A stretch of 64,000 bases of DNA from Sphingomonas sp. FARSPH (GCF_003355005.1 NZ_CP029985.1:3184501-3248500); one strand, 5' to 3'. Counted from the stretch's first letter, positions 14,892-23,750 are shown. Made by a program: numbers and translations. The notes: a model not told the origin generated them from the sequence alone.

Positions 14892-16355
14892 ATGCCGCGC
14901 AACCCCGTCGCCAAGCTCCTGCTGTTCGGTGCCACCGGCGATCTCGCCAAGCGGATGCTGCTGCCTTCGTTATATGGGCTGCACGCCGACGGGCTGTTGC
15001 CGAAGGATCTGACGATCACCGGCTCCGCGCGCGGCGACATGGACGACAAGGGTTATCGCGATCTCGTAAAGAAAGCGCTCGACGAGTTTCTGCCCGCCGA
15101 TCGCAAGGACGAAAGCGCGCTCGGCACGTTCATGGAACGTATCCAGTTCCAGCCGGCCGACCTGTCCGACCCCAACAGCTTCCAGCCGCTCGCCGACAAG
15201 ATCGGCGACATTTCGGGCGGCCTCGCCATCTATCTGTCGACCGCGCCGTCGCTGTTCGAATCGGCTGTGGAGGGACTGGAGAAGGTCGGGCTAACCGGAT
15301 CGACGGTGCGCATCGCACTCGAAAAGCCGCTCGGCTACGACCTTGCCTCGTCGATCGAGATCAACGACACGGTCGCGCGCGCCTTTCCCGAAGACCGTAT
15401 CTTCCGCATCGACCATTATCTGGGCAAGGAGACGGTGCAGAACATCCTGGCGCTGCGCTTCGGCAATTCGATGTTCGAGCCGATCTGGAACGCGCAGGGG
15501 ATCGACAACGTCCAGATCACGATCGCCGAGACGGTGGGGCTGGAGGATCGCGCGGGCTATTACGAGGGCGCGGGCGCTTTGCGCGACATGGTGGCCAACC
15601 ATATGCTACAGCTTGTCGCGCTCGTCGCGATGGAGCCCCCCGCGCTATACGACGGCACGGCGATCCGGGACGAGAAGGCGAAGGTCTTCCGCTCGATGCG
15701 CCAGATCAAGCCGGAGGAGGTGCAGGCCTGCACCGTCACCGGCCAGTATGAAGAGGGCGCGGTCGGCGGCAAGGTCGTCAAGGGTTACGACGACGAACTC
15801 GGCTACGACAGCGACGTCGAGACGTTCGTCGCGATCAAGGCGCATATCGACAATTGGCGCTGGCAGGGCGTGCCCTTCTACCTGCGGACCGGCAAGCGCA
15901 TGGCGAAGCGGCGCAGCGAGATCGCGATCCAGTTCAAGCCGGTGCCGCATTCGATGTTTTCGGGCCGCGGCGGGCTGCTTCAGCCCAACACGCTCATCAT
16001 CCGCCTGCAGCCGGAAGAATATATCCAGCTGTTGGTGATGACCAAGGAACCGGGGCTCGACCGCGACGGCCTGCGCCTGCGCGAAGTACCCCTGAACCTC
16101 AGCCTGGACGCGGAATTCGCCGGTGCGCGACGACGCATCGCCTACGAGCGGCTGCTGCTCGACCTGATCGAGGGCGACCAGACGCTGTTCGTCCGCCGCG
16201 ACGAAGTGGAAGCGCAGTGGAAGTGGATCGACGCGATCCGCGCCGGCTGGGCTGCGAACCAGACCAAGCCCAAGCATTATGCGGCCGGCACCTGGGGCCC
16301 CGCGGGCGCGATCGCGCTGACCGAGCGCGACGGCGTGACCTGGCAGGACGATTGA
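14892..16355 (+). CDS. zwf: Glucose-6-phosphate 1-dehydrogenase
   Basis: A 487-residue enzyme that oxidises glucose 6-phosphate to 6-phosphogluconolactone with NADP (or NAD), the entry to the Entner-Doudoroff route. The coenzyme loop is FGATGDLAKR (residues 12-21) and the substrate-binding signature is RIDHYLGKE (172-180). The ATG lies seven bases after argC. It opens the zwf-pgl-edd-glk-eda block, although the REP pair at 16382-16474 separates it from pgl. Confidence 0.97.
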   Translation: MPRNPVAKLLLFGATGDLAKRMLLPSLYGLHADGLLPKDLTITGSARGDMDDKGYRDLVKKALDEFLPADRKDESALGTFMERIQFQPADLSDPNSFQPLADKIGDISGGLAIYLSTAPSLFESAVEGLEKVGLTGSTVRIALEKPLGYDLASSIEINDTVARAFPEDRIFRIDHYLGKETVQNILALRFGNSMFEPIWNAQGIDNVQITIAETVGLEDRAGYYEGAGALRDMVANHMLQLVALVAMEPPALYDGTAIRDEKAKVFRSMRQIKPEEVQACTVTGQYEEGAVGGKVVKGYDDELGYDSDVETFVAIKAHIDNWRWQGVPFYLRTGKRMAKRRSEIAIQFKPVPHSMFSGRGGLLQPNTLIIRLQPEEYIQLLVMTKEPGLDRDGLRLREVPLNLSLDAEFAGARRRIAYERLLLDLIEGDQTLFVRRDEVEAQWKWIDAIRAGWAANQTKPKHYAAGTWGPAGAIALTERDGVTWQDD

Positions 16356-16381
16356 GGCAAAACGCTCACGTCATTTTCTTC

Positions 16382-16474
16382 GTCATTCCCGCGAAGGCGG
16401 GAATCCAGACGCGCGTGCGGTGCGATTGAACCGCAACTTCGTGGGTTCTGGGTCCCCGCCTTCGCGGGGATGAC
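16382..16474. repeat. REP/BIME-type inverted pair between zwf and pgl
   Basis: The arms starting GTCATTCCCGCGAAGGCGGG (16382) and ending CGCCTTCGCGGGGATGAC (16474) are near-perfect inverted copies about 27 bases long, about 40 bases apart. Each arm is a hairpin by itself. The sequence matches the GTCATTCCCGCGAAGGCGGGA elements widespread between genes in many proteobacteria. It ends 24 bases before the pgl ATG, so it could affect zwf mRNA stability or pgl expression. Confidence 0.85.
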
Positions 16475-16497
16475 GGTCTTTGGTAAGGCAGTACGAC

Positions 16498-17202
16498 ATG
16501 ACCGAAATCGAATGGTGGGAATATGACGACGCGGGCGAGCTCGCCGACGCGATCGCCGGCGACATCCAGTTCGTCATCGAGAGCGCGATCGACGCTCGCG
16601 GCTCCGCGGTGATCGCGCTGGCGGGGGGTAAGACGCCTTTCCCCGCTTATGAAAAGCTCAGCAAGGCGAAGCTCGACTGGAAGCGGGTGACGATCGTGCC
16701 CGGCGACGAGCGGATCGTGCCGCTCGGCGACCCGCTGTCCAACGTCACGCAACTCGGAAAGCTGTTCATCCCCAAGGGTGCGCGCGTCATCCCGATCGTG
16801 CCCAAGCAGACCGAGGACTATAAGGCCGCGGGCCGCTCCGCCGACGCGCTGATGCAGGATCTGCACTGGCCGCTCGACCTCTGCCTGCTCGGCGTGGGCG
16901 GCGACGGCCACACCGCCTCGATATTCCCCGGCCCCGACTTCGACGAGGCGCTGAACGGCCCCAAGGAGCGGCGGATGCTGGGCGTAATGCCCGACCCGCT
17001 GCCGCCCGAGGCGCCCGTCGCCCGGGTCACGCTGTCGCGCGCCGCCATCGCCAGCGCACGGGCGCTGATGATCGCGGTGACCGGCCAGGCGAAGCGCGAC
17101 GTCATCGAAAAGGCCATCGACCAAGGGCCGTCATCGCCCTATCCCATCGGCCGGGTGCTCGCCGACGTCGAGCTGCCCGTCGACATCCACTGGGCGCCCT
17201 GA
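16498..17202 (+). CDS. pgl: 6-phosphogluconolactonase
   Basis: A 234-residue enzyme (DevB/SOL type) that hydrolyses 6-phosphogluconolactone to 6-phosphogluconate. Family features include IALAGGKTPFPAYEKL, IVPGDERIVPLGDPLSN, LCLLGVGGDGHTASIFPG and the C-terminal VTGQAKRDVIEKA. The ATG at 16498 has AAGG about nine bases upstream; a TTG at 16480 is in frame but inside the repeat-adjacent DNA. edd follows after 35 bases. Confidence 0.95.
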   Translation: MTEIEWWEYDDAGELADAIAGDIQFVIESAIDARGSAVIALAGGKTPFPAYEKLSKAKLDWKRVTIVPGDERIVPLGDPLSNVTQLGKLFIPKGARVIPIVPKQTEDYKAAGRSADALMQDLHWPLDLCLLGVGGDGHTASIFPGPDFDEALNGPKERRMLGVMPDPLPPEAPVARVTLSRAAIASARALMIAVTGQAKRDVIEKAIDQGPSSPYPIGRVLADVELPVDIHWAP

Positions 17203-17237
17203 CCGGCGCCCCACCCTATCGGACGGATTTCCTCCCC

Positions 17238-19049
17238 ATGAATCCCGCCGTCTCCGCCGTCACCGACCGGATCATCGAACGATCCCGGCCCAGTCGTTCC
17301 GCCTATCTCGCGCTGATCGAGCGCAAGCGCGAGAATGGCGTGCGCCGCCCGCAGCTGGGCTGCGCCAACCTCGCGCACGCCTATGCGGGCACCGCCGAGG
17401 ATCGCGATGCGATGCGCGCCGACGCGGGCATGAACATCGGCATCGTCACCGCCTACAACGACATGCTGTCCGCGCATGCGGTCTATTACCGCTATCCGGA
17501 GCTGATGAAGGTCTGGGCGCGAGAGGTCGGCGCGACCGCCCAGGTCGCGGGCGGCGTGCCGGCGATGTGCGACGGCGTGACGCAGGGCTATGCCGGCATG
17601 GAGCTGTCGCTGTTCAGCCGCGACACGATCGCGCTCAGCACCGCGATCGCGCTGTCGCATGGCACGTTCGAGGGCGCGGCGCTGCTCGGCATCTGCGATA
17701 AGATCGTGCCCGGCCTGCTGATGGGGGCGCTGCGCTTCGGTCACCTGCCGATGGTTCTGATCCCCGGCGGCCCGATGCCGACCGGCATCGCCAACAAGGC
17801 CAAGGCGGCGGTGCGCGAACGCTATGCGACCGGCGAGGCGACGCGCGACGAGCTGCTCGATACCGAGATCCAGGCCTATCACGGCAAGGGCACGTGCACC
17901 TTCTACGGCACCGCCAACACCAACCAGATGATGATGGAGGTGATGGGCCTGCACATGCCCGGCGCCGCCTTCGTCCAGCCGCAGACCAAGCTGCGCCAGG
18001 AACTGACGCGCGCCGCCGTGCACCGGCTTGCCGGGCTCGGCTGGCGCGGCGACGACTATCGCCCGCTGGGGCATTGCGTCGACGAGCGCGCAGTGGTGAA
18101 CGCCGCGGTTGGCCTGCTCGCCACCGGCGGATCGACCAACCATCTGATGCACCTGCCCGCCATCGCGCGCGCGGCGGGGATCGTCATCGATTGGGAGGAT
18201 TTCGATCGCCTCAGCCAGGCCGTGCCGCTGATCGCGCGCGTCTATCCGAACGGATCGGCGGACGTGAACGGCTTCGAGGCGGCGGGCGGCATGCCATTCG
18301 TGATCCGCGAGCTGCTGTCCGCCGGGCTGCTGCATGGCGACATTCCGACGATCGGCGGCGGCGATCTGTCCGCCTACGCCGAGCGGCCGGTTATGAAGGA
18401 GGATGCGCTCGCCTGGGAGCCGGTCGGCGACAGCGGCGACGATACGATCCTGCGCCCCGTGACCGCGCCTTTCTCCGCCGATGGCGGCATGCGCATCCTG
18501 ACCGGCAATATCGGCCGCGCGTGCATCAAGGTTTCCGCGGTCGACCGGTCGCGCTGGGTGATCGAGGCGCCCGCACGCGTCTTCACCGACCAGAACCAGG
18601 TTCTGGCCGCGTTCAAGGCGGGCGAACTGGAGCAGGACGTCGTCGTCGTCGTCCGCTTCCAGGGACCGCGCGCGAACGGCATGCCGGAACTCCACAAGCT
18701 TACCCCCCCGCTCGGCGTGCTGCAGAATCGCGGGTTCAAGGTCGCGATGTTGACCGACGGCCGCATGTCGGGCGCGAGTGGCAAGGTGCCGTGCGCGATC
18801 CATTGCTCGCCGGAGGCGCTGGGCAACGGCGCGATCGGCAAGGTCCGCGACGGCGACCTGATCCGGCTGGATGCCGAGGCGGGGACGCTGGAGGCGTTGG
18901 TCGACGCCGCCGAATGGGACGCGCGCCCGCTCGCCGAGGCACCGCCCCCGGCGGAAGGGATGGGCCGCGAACTGTTCGCGATGTTCCGCACCTTCGCCGA
19001 CGAGGCGGAGCGCGGCGCGTCGCCGATGCTGGCGGCGGCGGGGCTTTAA
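17238..19049 (+). CDS. edd: Phosphogluconate dehydratase
   Basis: A 603-residue iron-sulfur enzyme that dehydrates 6-phosphogluconate to 2-keto-3-deoxy-6-phosphogluconate (KDPG), the key step of the Entner-Doudoroff pathway. It is a member of the IlvD/Edd family with GVPAMCDGVTQGYAGMELS, ATGGSTNHLMHLPAIARAAG and the C-terminal TDGRMSGASGKVPCAIH. The conserved cysteines expected to hold the cluster are visible in MCDGVTQG and GICDKIVPG. Length is normal for Edd rather than IlvD. Confidence 0.97.
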   Translation: MNPAVSAVTDRIIERSRPSRSAYLALIERKRENGVRRPQLGCANLAHAYAGTAEDRDAMRADAGMNIGIVTAYNDMLSAHAVYYRYPELMKVWAREVGATAQVAGGVPAMCDGVTQGYAGMELSLFSRDTIALSTAIALSHGTFEGAALLGICDKIVPGLLMGALRFGHLPMVLIPGGPMPTGIANKAKAAVRERYATGEATRDELLDTEIQAYHGKGTCTFYGTANTNQMMMEVMGLHMPGAAFVQPQTKLRQELTRAAVHRLAGLGWRGDDYRPLGHCVDERAVVNAAVGLLATGGSTNHLMHLPAIARAAGIVIDWEDFDRLSQAVPLIARVYPNGSADVNGFEAAGGMPFVIRELLSAGLLHGDIPTIGGGDLSAYAERPVMKEDALAWEPVGDSGDDTILRPVTAPFSADGGMRILTGNIGRACIKVSAVDRSRWVIEAPARVFTDQNQVLAAFKAGELEQDVVVVVRFQGPRANGMPELHKLTPPLGVLQNRGFKVAMLTDGRMSGASGKVPCAIHCSPEALGNGAIGKVRDGDLIRLDAEAGTLEALVDAAEWDARPLAEAPPPAEGMGRELFAMFRTFADEAERGASPMLAAAGL

Positions 19050-19059
19050 CGAGCACGAT

Positions 19060-19154
19060 CACCCTCACTCTTCCCGTCGCCGGTCGGCGATGGGCTCCTT
19101 GCCTCTCCCAACGGGAGAGGGACGGAGGCGCGAAGCGCCGGAAGGGTGAGGGTG
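19060..19154. repeat. Imperfect palindromic repeat between edd and glk
   Basis: The outer arms CACCCTCACTCTTCC (19060-19074) and GGAAGGGTGAGGGTG (19140-19154) pair with one mismatch. Inside lie a hairpin CCTCTCCC/GGGAGAGG around AAC and a GGCGCGAAGCGCC hairpin. The whole is a multi-hairpin intergenic element typical of sphingomonad genomes. It ends 23 bases before the glk ATG and may tune expression between the two genes. Confidence 0.75.
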
Positions 19155-19177
19155 CATAACGATAAATGGAGGGATGA

Positions 19178-20149
19178 ATGCAGATCGTTGCCGTAGACAT
19201 TGGGGGCACACACGCCCGCTTTGCGATCGCGGAGGTCGAGGGCGGCCGCGTCGTCAGCCTGGGCGAGCCCGTGACGCAGAAGACCGCGGACCACGCCAGC
19301 CTGCAGACCGCGTGGCAGGCGTTCGCGGCGCAGCATGACGGCCCCTTGCCCAAGGCCGCGGCGATCTCCGTCGCCTCGCCGATCACCGGCGACGTCATCC
19401 GGCTGACCAACAACCCCTGGGTGATCCGCCCGTCGCTGATCCCCGAGCGGCTGGGCGCGGACCTCTATACCGTCATCAACGATTTCGGCGCGGTCGGCCA
19501 CGCCGTCGCGCAGCTGCCGCACGAGCATTTCGTCCACCTGTGCGGCCCCGACACGCCGATCCCGACCGATGGCATCACGACCGTCTGCGGCCCCGGCACC
19601 GGGCTGGGCGTCGCGCAGGTGTTCAAGACGCCCGCGACCTACCACGTGCTCGCGACGGAGGGCGGCCATATGGACTTCGCGCCGCTCGACGCGATCGAGG
19701 ATGCGATCGTCCGCCGTCTGCGTCGCGCCTATACGCGCGTGTCGGCGGAGCGAATCTGCTCGGGTCCCGGCATCGTCGCGATCTACGAGACGCTGGCGGA
19801 GATGGAGGCGCGCACCGTGCCCAGCCGCGACGACAAGACGATCTGGACCGAGGCGCTCGACGGCACCGATTCGATCGCGCTCGCCGCGCTCGACCGCTTC
19901 TGTCTGTCGCTCGGCGCGGTCGCCGGCGACCTCGCGCTGGCGCATGGCGCGAAGGGTGTGGTCATCGCCGGCGGGCTCGGCCTCAGGATCAAGGACAAAT
20001 TGATCCGCTCCGGCTTCGACCAGCGCTTCGTCGCCAAGGGCCGCTTCCAGTCGATGATGGCCGGCATCCCGGTCAAGCTCATCACCCATCCCCAGCCGGG
20101 CCTGTTCGGCGCCGCCGCCGCCTTCGCACAACAGCATACCGGCCAATAA
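19178..20149 (+). CDS. glk: Glucokinase
   Basis: A 323-residue ATP-dependent kinase phosphorylating glucose to glucose 6-phosphate, feeding zwf. It begins with the phosphate loop VAVDIGGTHARFAIAE and contains NDFGAVGHAVAQLP, CGPGTGLGVAQVF, EGGHMDFAPLD and KGVVIAGGLGLRI, the pattern of the E. coli Glk type without a ROK zinc motif. It lies in the Entner-Doudoroff block, 13 bases before eda. Confidence 0.95.
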   Translation: MQIVAVDIGGTHARFAIAEVEGGRVVSLGEPVTQKTADHASLQTAWQAFAAQHDGPLPKAAAISVASPITGDVIRLTNNPWVIRPSLIPERLGADLYTVINDFGAVGHAVAQLPHEHFVHLCGPDTPIPTDGITTVCGPGTGLGVAQVFKTPATYHVLATEGGHMDFAPLDAIEDAIVRRLRRAYTRVSAERICSGPGIVAIYETLAEMEARTVPSRDDKTIWTEALDGTDSIALAALDRFCLSLGAVAGDLALAHGAKGVVIAGGLGLRIKDKLIRSGFDQRFVAKGRFQSMMAGIPVKLITHPQPGLFGAAAAFAQQHTGQ

Positions 20150-20162
20150 GGACGTTTTCGCC

Positions 20163-20768
20163 ATGACCGACATCGCCACCATCATGCAGACCAGCGCCGT
20201 CATCCCTGTGCTCGTTATCGACGACGCCGCGACCGCAAGGCCGCTCGCCGAGGCGCTCGTCGCCGGGGGTCTGCGCGTCCTGGAAGTGACGCTGCGCACG
20301 GGCGCGGCGATGGAGGCGATTGCGGAGATGAAGCGCGTACCCGGCGCGATCGTCGGCGCGGGCACGGTGGTCAACGAGGCGCAGGCGCGCGACGTCATCG
20401 ATGCGGGCGTCGAATTCATCGTCTCCCCCGGTCTGACCGAGCGGCTGGCCAAGCCCATCCTCGATGCGGGCGTCGCCTATCTGCCCGGCACTGCGACCGC
20501 GGGCGACATCATGCGCGGGCTCGATCTCGGCCTCACCCACTTCAAGTTCTTCCCCGCCGAAACCAGCGGCGGGCTGAAGGCGCTGAAGGCGCTCGCCGCG
20601 CCCTTCTACCAATGCCGCTTCTGTCCGACGGGCGGGATCACCGAGGCGAGCGCGCCCGACTGGCTGGCGTTCGCGCCGGTGCTCTGCGTCGGCGGCAGCT
20701 GGGTGACGGGCGGCACGATGGCGGAGGTCGAGGCCAAGGCCCGCGCGGCAAGCGCCCTGCGCCGCTAG
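20163..20768 (+). CDS. eda: KDPG aldolase (2-dehydro-3-deoxyphosphogluconate aldolase)
   Basis: A 201-residue class I aldolase splitting KDPG into pyruvate and glyceraldehyde 3-phosphate. The Schiff-base lysine Lys128 lies in HFKFFPAE, the general-base Glu41 in LEVTLRTG, and GTVVNEAQARDVIDAG and CPTGGI are typical. It closes the Entner-Doudoroff block. Two inverted repeats (20785-20883 and 20933-21009) lie downstream and probably help end the transcript. Confidence 0.97.
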   Translation: MTDIATIMQTSAVIPVLVIDDAATARPLAEALVAGGLRVLEVTLRTGAAMEAIAEMKRVPGAIVGAGTVVNEAQARDVIDAGVEFIVSPGLTERLAKPILDAGVAYLPGTATAGDIMRGLDLGLTHFKFFPAETSGGLKALKALAAPFYQCRFCPTGGITEASAPDWLAFAPVLCVGGSWVTGGTMAEVEAKARAASALRR

Positions 20769-20784
20769 CGCTGAATCCGGCAGC

Positions 20785-20883
20785 GCTGAACCGCAGTCGC
20801 GCTCGTGCGTACGCAGGACCCCAGAGCCACAGGGGCGACGCTTGCAACCTTGGGCTCCTGCGTGCGCAGGAGCGCGGTTCAGC
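20785..20883. repeat. Inverted repeat with GCTGAACCGC ends
   Basis: The outer ends GCTGAACCGC (20785-20794) and GCGGTTCAGC (20874-20883) are perfect inverted copies. Inside are two hairpins of the CTCCTGCGTGCGCAGGAG type (TGCGTACGCA at about 20816 and CTCCTGCGTGCGCAGGAG at about 20856). This is another intergenic palindrome family, distinct from the one just downstream. Confidence 0.75.
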
Positions 20884-20932
20884 TTGACTGGACCAGGCTC
20901 CAAAGCGTCATGACATCGCGTTGAACCAGCGC

Positions 20933-21009
20933 CGTCATTGCGAGCGCAGCGAAGCAATCCAGGGCGTCCTGATCCGGCTCTGGATTGCTTCGCTGCGCTC
21001 GCAATGACG
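20933..21009. repeat. Perfect 30-bp inverted repeat (GTCATTGCGAGCGCAGCGAAG family)
   Basis: The left arm 20933-20962 and right arm 20980-21009 are perfect inverted copies of 30 bases with a 17-base centre. Each arm contains GAGCGCAGCGAAGCAATCC. The sequence matches a well-known REP-like family found between genes in many alphaproteobacteria. The perfect arms could form a very stable stem in RNA read from either strand. Confidence 0.85.
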
Positions 21010-21102
21010 AAGGCGGGTCCGGCCGATGTCATGATGATCCGAGCCGGGAGAATAGCCGCTCGATCCCCAACCCGCTTGGGAAGGCGGTGACGATCGAGCG
21101 GC

Positions 21103-22689
21103 TCAATACCGTCCCGTCGTAACTCGCAGCAGTTTCGGCGTGGGCCCGAAGTTCAGGCCATAGTCCGTCTCGTCGCCGTTCAGCCAGCGCGTCGCGTGCC
21201 AGACGCCGCCGCGCATCTCGCCCTCCTCGACGCGCAGCAGCTGGCCGTGGCGGCCGTCCTTGACTGTCCGGGCCAGCTCGATGCGCACGTCGATCCCGCT
21301 GACCAGCCACTGGTCCGGCCCCGTCGCGATCATCATCGCTCGGCCCGATTGCGCGGGCGAATTGGCGAGGATCCCCGGCGTGTCGCCCCATGGCGGCGGC
21401 CCGAAGCTCAGTTGCGCTTCCCATCCGTCGGCGAGCGGCAGCACCTGCTTGGCGCGGCCGGGCTCCTCGACCGCGGCATACAGGCGCTTGTCGAACGCCG
21501 CTTGTGCGACGACGTCGCGGACGGGATCGAGCAGCGCGAAATTGGCGCGGTGCGCCGCGGTCGCGGCTTCCGCCGCCGGGGTCACCGGGTCGGCATCGAC
21601 GCCGAACACGGAAAAGCCGACGCCGCCGCGCTGGAGGACGTAGAACAGATAGGGCGCGGTCTTAGCGTCGAAGCCCGTTTCGGACACCCAGGACGGATTG
21701 TCGGCGCGCGCATATTGGTCGAGCACCTTGCGATACTCGCCCGCATCGTCGGTGTAGATGTCGGTGCCGATGAAATCGACGGCGGGCGCCGCGGCCTTCC
21801 ACAGGCCGAGCATCGTCCAGACGGCGCCGCCGCTGGGATAATCGATGCCGGGATATTTCTTGTCCTTGTAGCGCAGCCAGGTGTTCACATAAACGGGCAG
21901 CGGATTGACCGCCTTCCCCGCCGCGGCGACCTGATCAATGTAGCGCGCGGTCGCATAGGCGCCGAACGCCTCCTCCGCATCGGGGCCGAACACCGTGCGC
22001 CAGTCGCCGGGCTTGCGGCCTAGCTTGGCGACGAGATCGGCCGGAACCGCCCCGGCAAACGCTCGCTCCGCCGCCGCGCCATGGTCGCGCACCGATCCGA
22101 TCGCGCCGGGCTCGTTCTCCACCTGCACCGCGATCACGCTATGGCGATCGCCATCGACGCTGCGCAGGTGTCGCATCAGCGCGGTGAACGCTGCGCGATC
22201 CGCCGCCAGATTGGCGGGTGCGTGCGGCGACAGCACGTCGATCGGCTCGCCGCGCGCGTCAATCATCCGCGGATAGGTGACGGCGTCGCTGCGTATCCAA
22301 TCGGGCGCATAATGGTTCTGGCCGTTCTTCCAGGTGCCGAACCACAGCAGGATCAGGCGCTTGTCGGTCTTGCGCGCCTGCGCGATCAGGGCGTCGACAT
22401 TGCTCGTGTCGTAACGGCCCCGCGTCGGCTCGAACTGCTCCCAATAGACGGGTGCCTCGATCGTGTTCGCCGCCATCGCGGTGGCGCCCGCCCAGGCGCG
22501 GTCGAGATGCGCGGGCCATGCGCTCGAATTATGCAGCTGCGCGGCGAGGATCAGGAACGGCTTGCCGTCGACGCGCAGCATCATGCGCCCGTCGCGCCAC
22601 TCGACGCGCGGCATCTCCTCCGCCGCGATCGCAGCGGGAGCGAGGAGCGAGAGCGACAGGGTCGCGGCGATCATCCGTCGGAACAACAT
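21103..22689 (-). CDS. GH35-like beta-galactosidase with DUF5597-type C-terminus
   Basis: A 528-residue exported glycoside hydrolase. A signal peptide (about residues 1-22, ending AIA-AE) is followed by a TIM-barrel. The likely acid/base is Glu193 in VQVENEPG and the likely nucleophile Glu337 in WVSETGF, as in clan GH-A. The C-terminal part resembles the DUF5597 domain of GH35-like proteins. The substrate is probably a plant or microbial beta-galactoside (inference). There is no visible ribosome site; the promoter just upstream suggests a leaderless transcript. No other polysaccharide gene is next to it. Confidence 0.85.
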   Translation of the reverse strand: MLFRRMIAATLSLSLLAPAAIAAEEMPRVEWRDGRMMLRVDGKPFLILAAQLHNSSAWPAHLDRAWAGATAMAANTIEAPVYWEQFEPTRGRYDTSNVDALIAQARKTDKRLILLWFGTWKNGQNHYAPDWIRSDAVTYPRMIDARGEPIDVLSPHAPANLAADRAAFTALMRHLRSVDGDRHSVIAVQVENEPGAIGSVRDHGAAAERAFAGAVPADLVAKLGRKPGDWRTVFGPDAEEAFGAYATARYIDQVAAAGKAVNPLPVYVNTWLRYKDKKYPGIDYPSGGAVWTMLGLWKAAAPAVDFIGTDIYTDDAGEYRKVLDQYARADNPSWVSETGFDAKTAPYLFYVLQRGGVGFSVFGVDADPVTPAAEAATAAHRANFALLDPVRDVVAQAAFDKRLYAAVEEPGRAKQVLPLADGWEAQLSFGPPPWGDTPGILANSPAQSGRAMMIATGPDQWLVSGIDVRIELARTVKDGRHGQLLRVEEGEMRGGVWHATRWLNGDETDYGLNFGPTPKLLRVTTGRY

Positions 22690-22693
22690 GATC

Positions 22694-22723
22694 GTATACT
22701 ATATGGTGAGGCGCTGCCGTCAA
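22694..22723 (-). promoter_or_regulatory. Promoter of the GH35-like gene with overlapping GTATAC palindrome
   Basis: On the minus strand TTGACG (22723-22718), a 16-base spacer and TAGTAT (22701-22696) make a good sigma-70-type promoter. The -10 ends six bases before the A of the ATG, so transcription should start at or next to the start codon. The palindrome GTATAC (22694-22699), inside the longer partial palindrome ATAGTATACGAT, overlaps the -10; such GT-AT-AC cores are typical of GntR/HutC-family operators (family knowledge), suggesting repression. Confidence 0.55.
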
Positions 22724-22759
22724 CCGTGCCGCACGGTCGCGCGAGCCCCTGACGCCGCG

Positions 22760-23734
22760 CTACATCTCGCCGCGTGCGCGGCGGATGGCATACCATTTCT
22801 GCACGTTGGCATTGTGCTCAGCAAGCGTGTCCGCGAACACATGGCCGCCGGTGCCGTCAGCGACGAAATACAGCGCCCTAGACTGCGCGGGATCGAGCAC
22901 CGCATCGATCGACGCGCGCCCCGGATTGGCGATCGGCCCCACCGGCAGCCCGGTTTCGGCATAGGTGTTGTAGCCGTTCTTGGCGTGCAGTTCCGAGCGG
23001 AGGATGCGCCGGCCGAGCGGTCGCCCCCTGGTGATCGGGTAGATGACGGTGGGATCGGCCTGCAGCGGCATCCCCGCGCGCAGGCGATTGCCATAGACCG
23101 CCGCCACCATGCGCCGCTCGGCGGGCTTGCCGGTTTCCTTCTCGACGATCGAGGCGAGGATGATCGCCTGCTCGGGCGTCGACACCGCGATCCCCGGTTT
23201 GCGCTTCGCCCAGGCGGCCTTGAGATAATCGCGCATCGCCTTTTGCATCCGCGCCACGACCGATACGCGCGTGTCGCCGCGCTGGAAGGCGTAGCTGTCG
23301 GGCAATACCGATCCTTCCGCCGGCACCGCGACCGCACCGGTCAGCCCGTCCGCCTTCATCAAGGCATCGTGGACGAGCACGGACGGATAGCCTTCCGGCA
23401 CGACGACGAGCCGCTGGAAGACCTTGCCGCCCTGCAACATCTTCAGGATGTCGGCCTGGCTGGTATGCGCGGGGATGCGATATTCGCCCGCCTTGATCGC
23501 TTCGTCGGAGCCGAACAGACGCGCGAGCAATCGGAAGCGGCGCGCCGAGGGGATCGCGCCGGCCCGTTCCAGTTCGCGCGCGGCGCCGGCGAGCGTGCTG
23601 CCCTCCGCCACCTGCACCGTCAGCGTGCGCGGCGCCGGGCCGCTGCCGCCCCAGCCGTGCACCACCCAGAAGGCAGCGACGATCGCCACCAGGGCGACCA
23701 GCAAACCGACACAGCCGACCTTGCGCACGTTCAT
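22760..23734 (-). CDS. mltG: Endolytic murein transglycosylase MltG
   Basis: A 324-residue single-pass inner-membrane enzyme that cuts nascent peptidoglycan strands and sets their length. One membrane helix (about residues 8-26) is followed by a LysM-like region (TLTVQVAEGSTLAGAARELE), and the YceG domain carries the catalytic Glu198 in IILASIVEKET, the LQADPTVIYPI segment, and YNTYAETGLPVGPIANPG. It lies 16 bases downstream of fabF, the usual fatty-acid synthesis neighbour. Confidence 0.96.
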   Translation of the reverse strand: MNVRKVGCVGLLVALVAIVAAFWVVHGWGGSGPAPRTLTVQVAEGSTLAGAARELERAGAIPSARRFRLLARLFGSDEAIKAGEYRIPAHTSQADILKMLQGGKVFQRLVVVPEGYPSVLVHDALMKADGLTGAVAVPAEGSVLPDSYAFQRGDTRVSVVARMQKAMRDYLKAAWAKRKPGIAVSTPEQAIILASIVEKETGKPAERRMVAAVYGNRLRAGMPLQADPTVIYPITRGRPLGRRILRSELHAKNGYNTYAETGLPVGPIANPGRASIDAVLDPAQSRALYFVADGTGGHVFADTLAEHNANVQKWYAIRRARGEM

Positions 23735-23750
23735 CTCCCCGCAGTGCGGA

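Larger units (their letters stand above)
20769..21102. other. Gene-free, repeat-rich stretch between eda and the GH35-like gene
   Basis: No coding frame is supported. Two large inverted repeats fill most of it (listed separately). The convergent genes eda and the glycosidase end on either side, so this is the shared termination region. No T-run of note follows either repeat. Confidence 0.7.
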
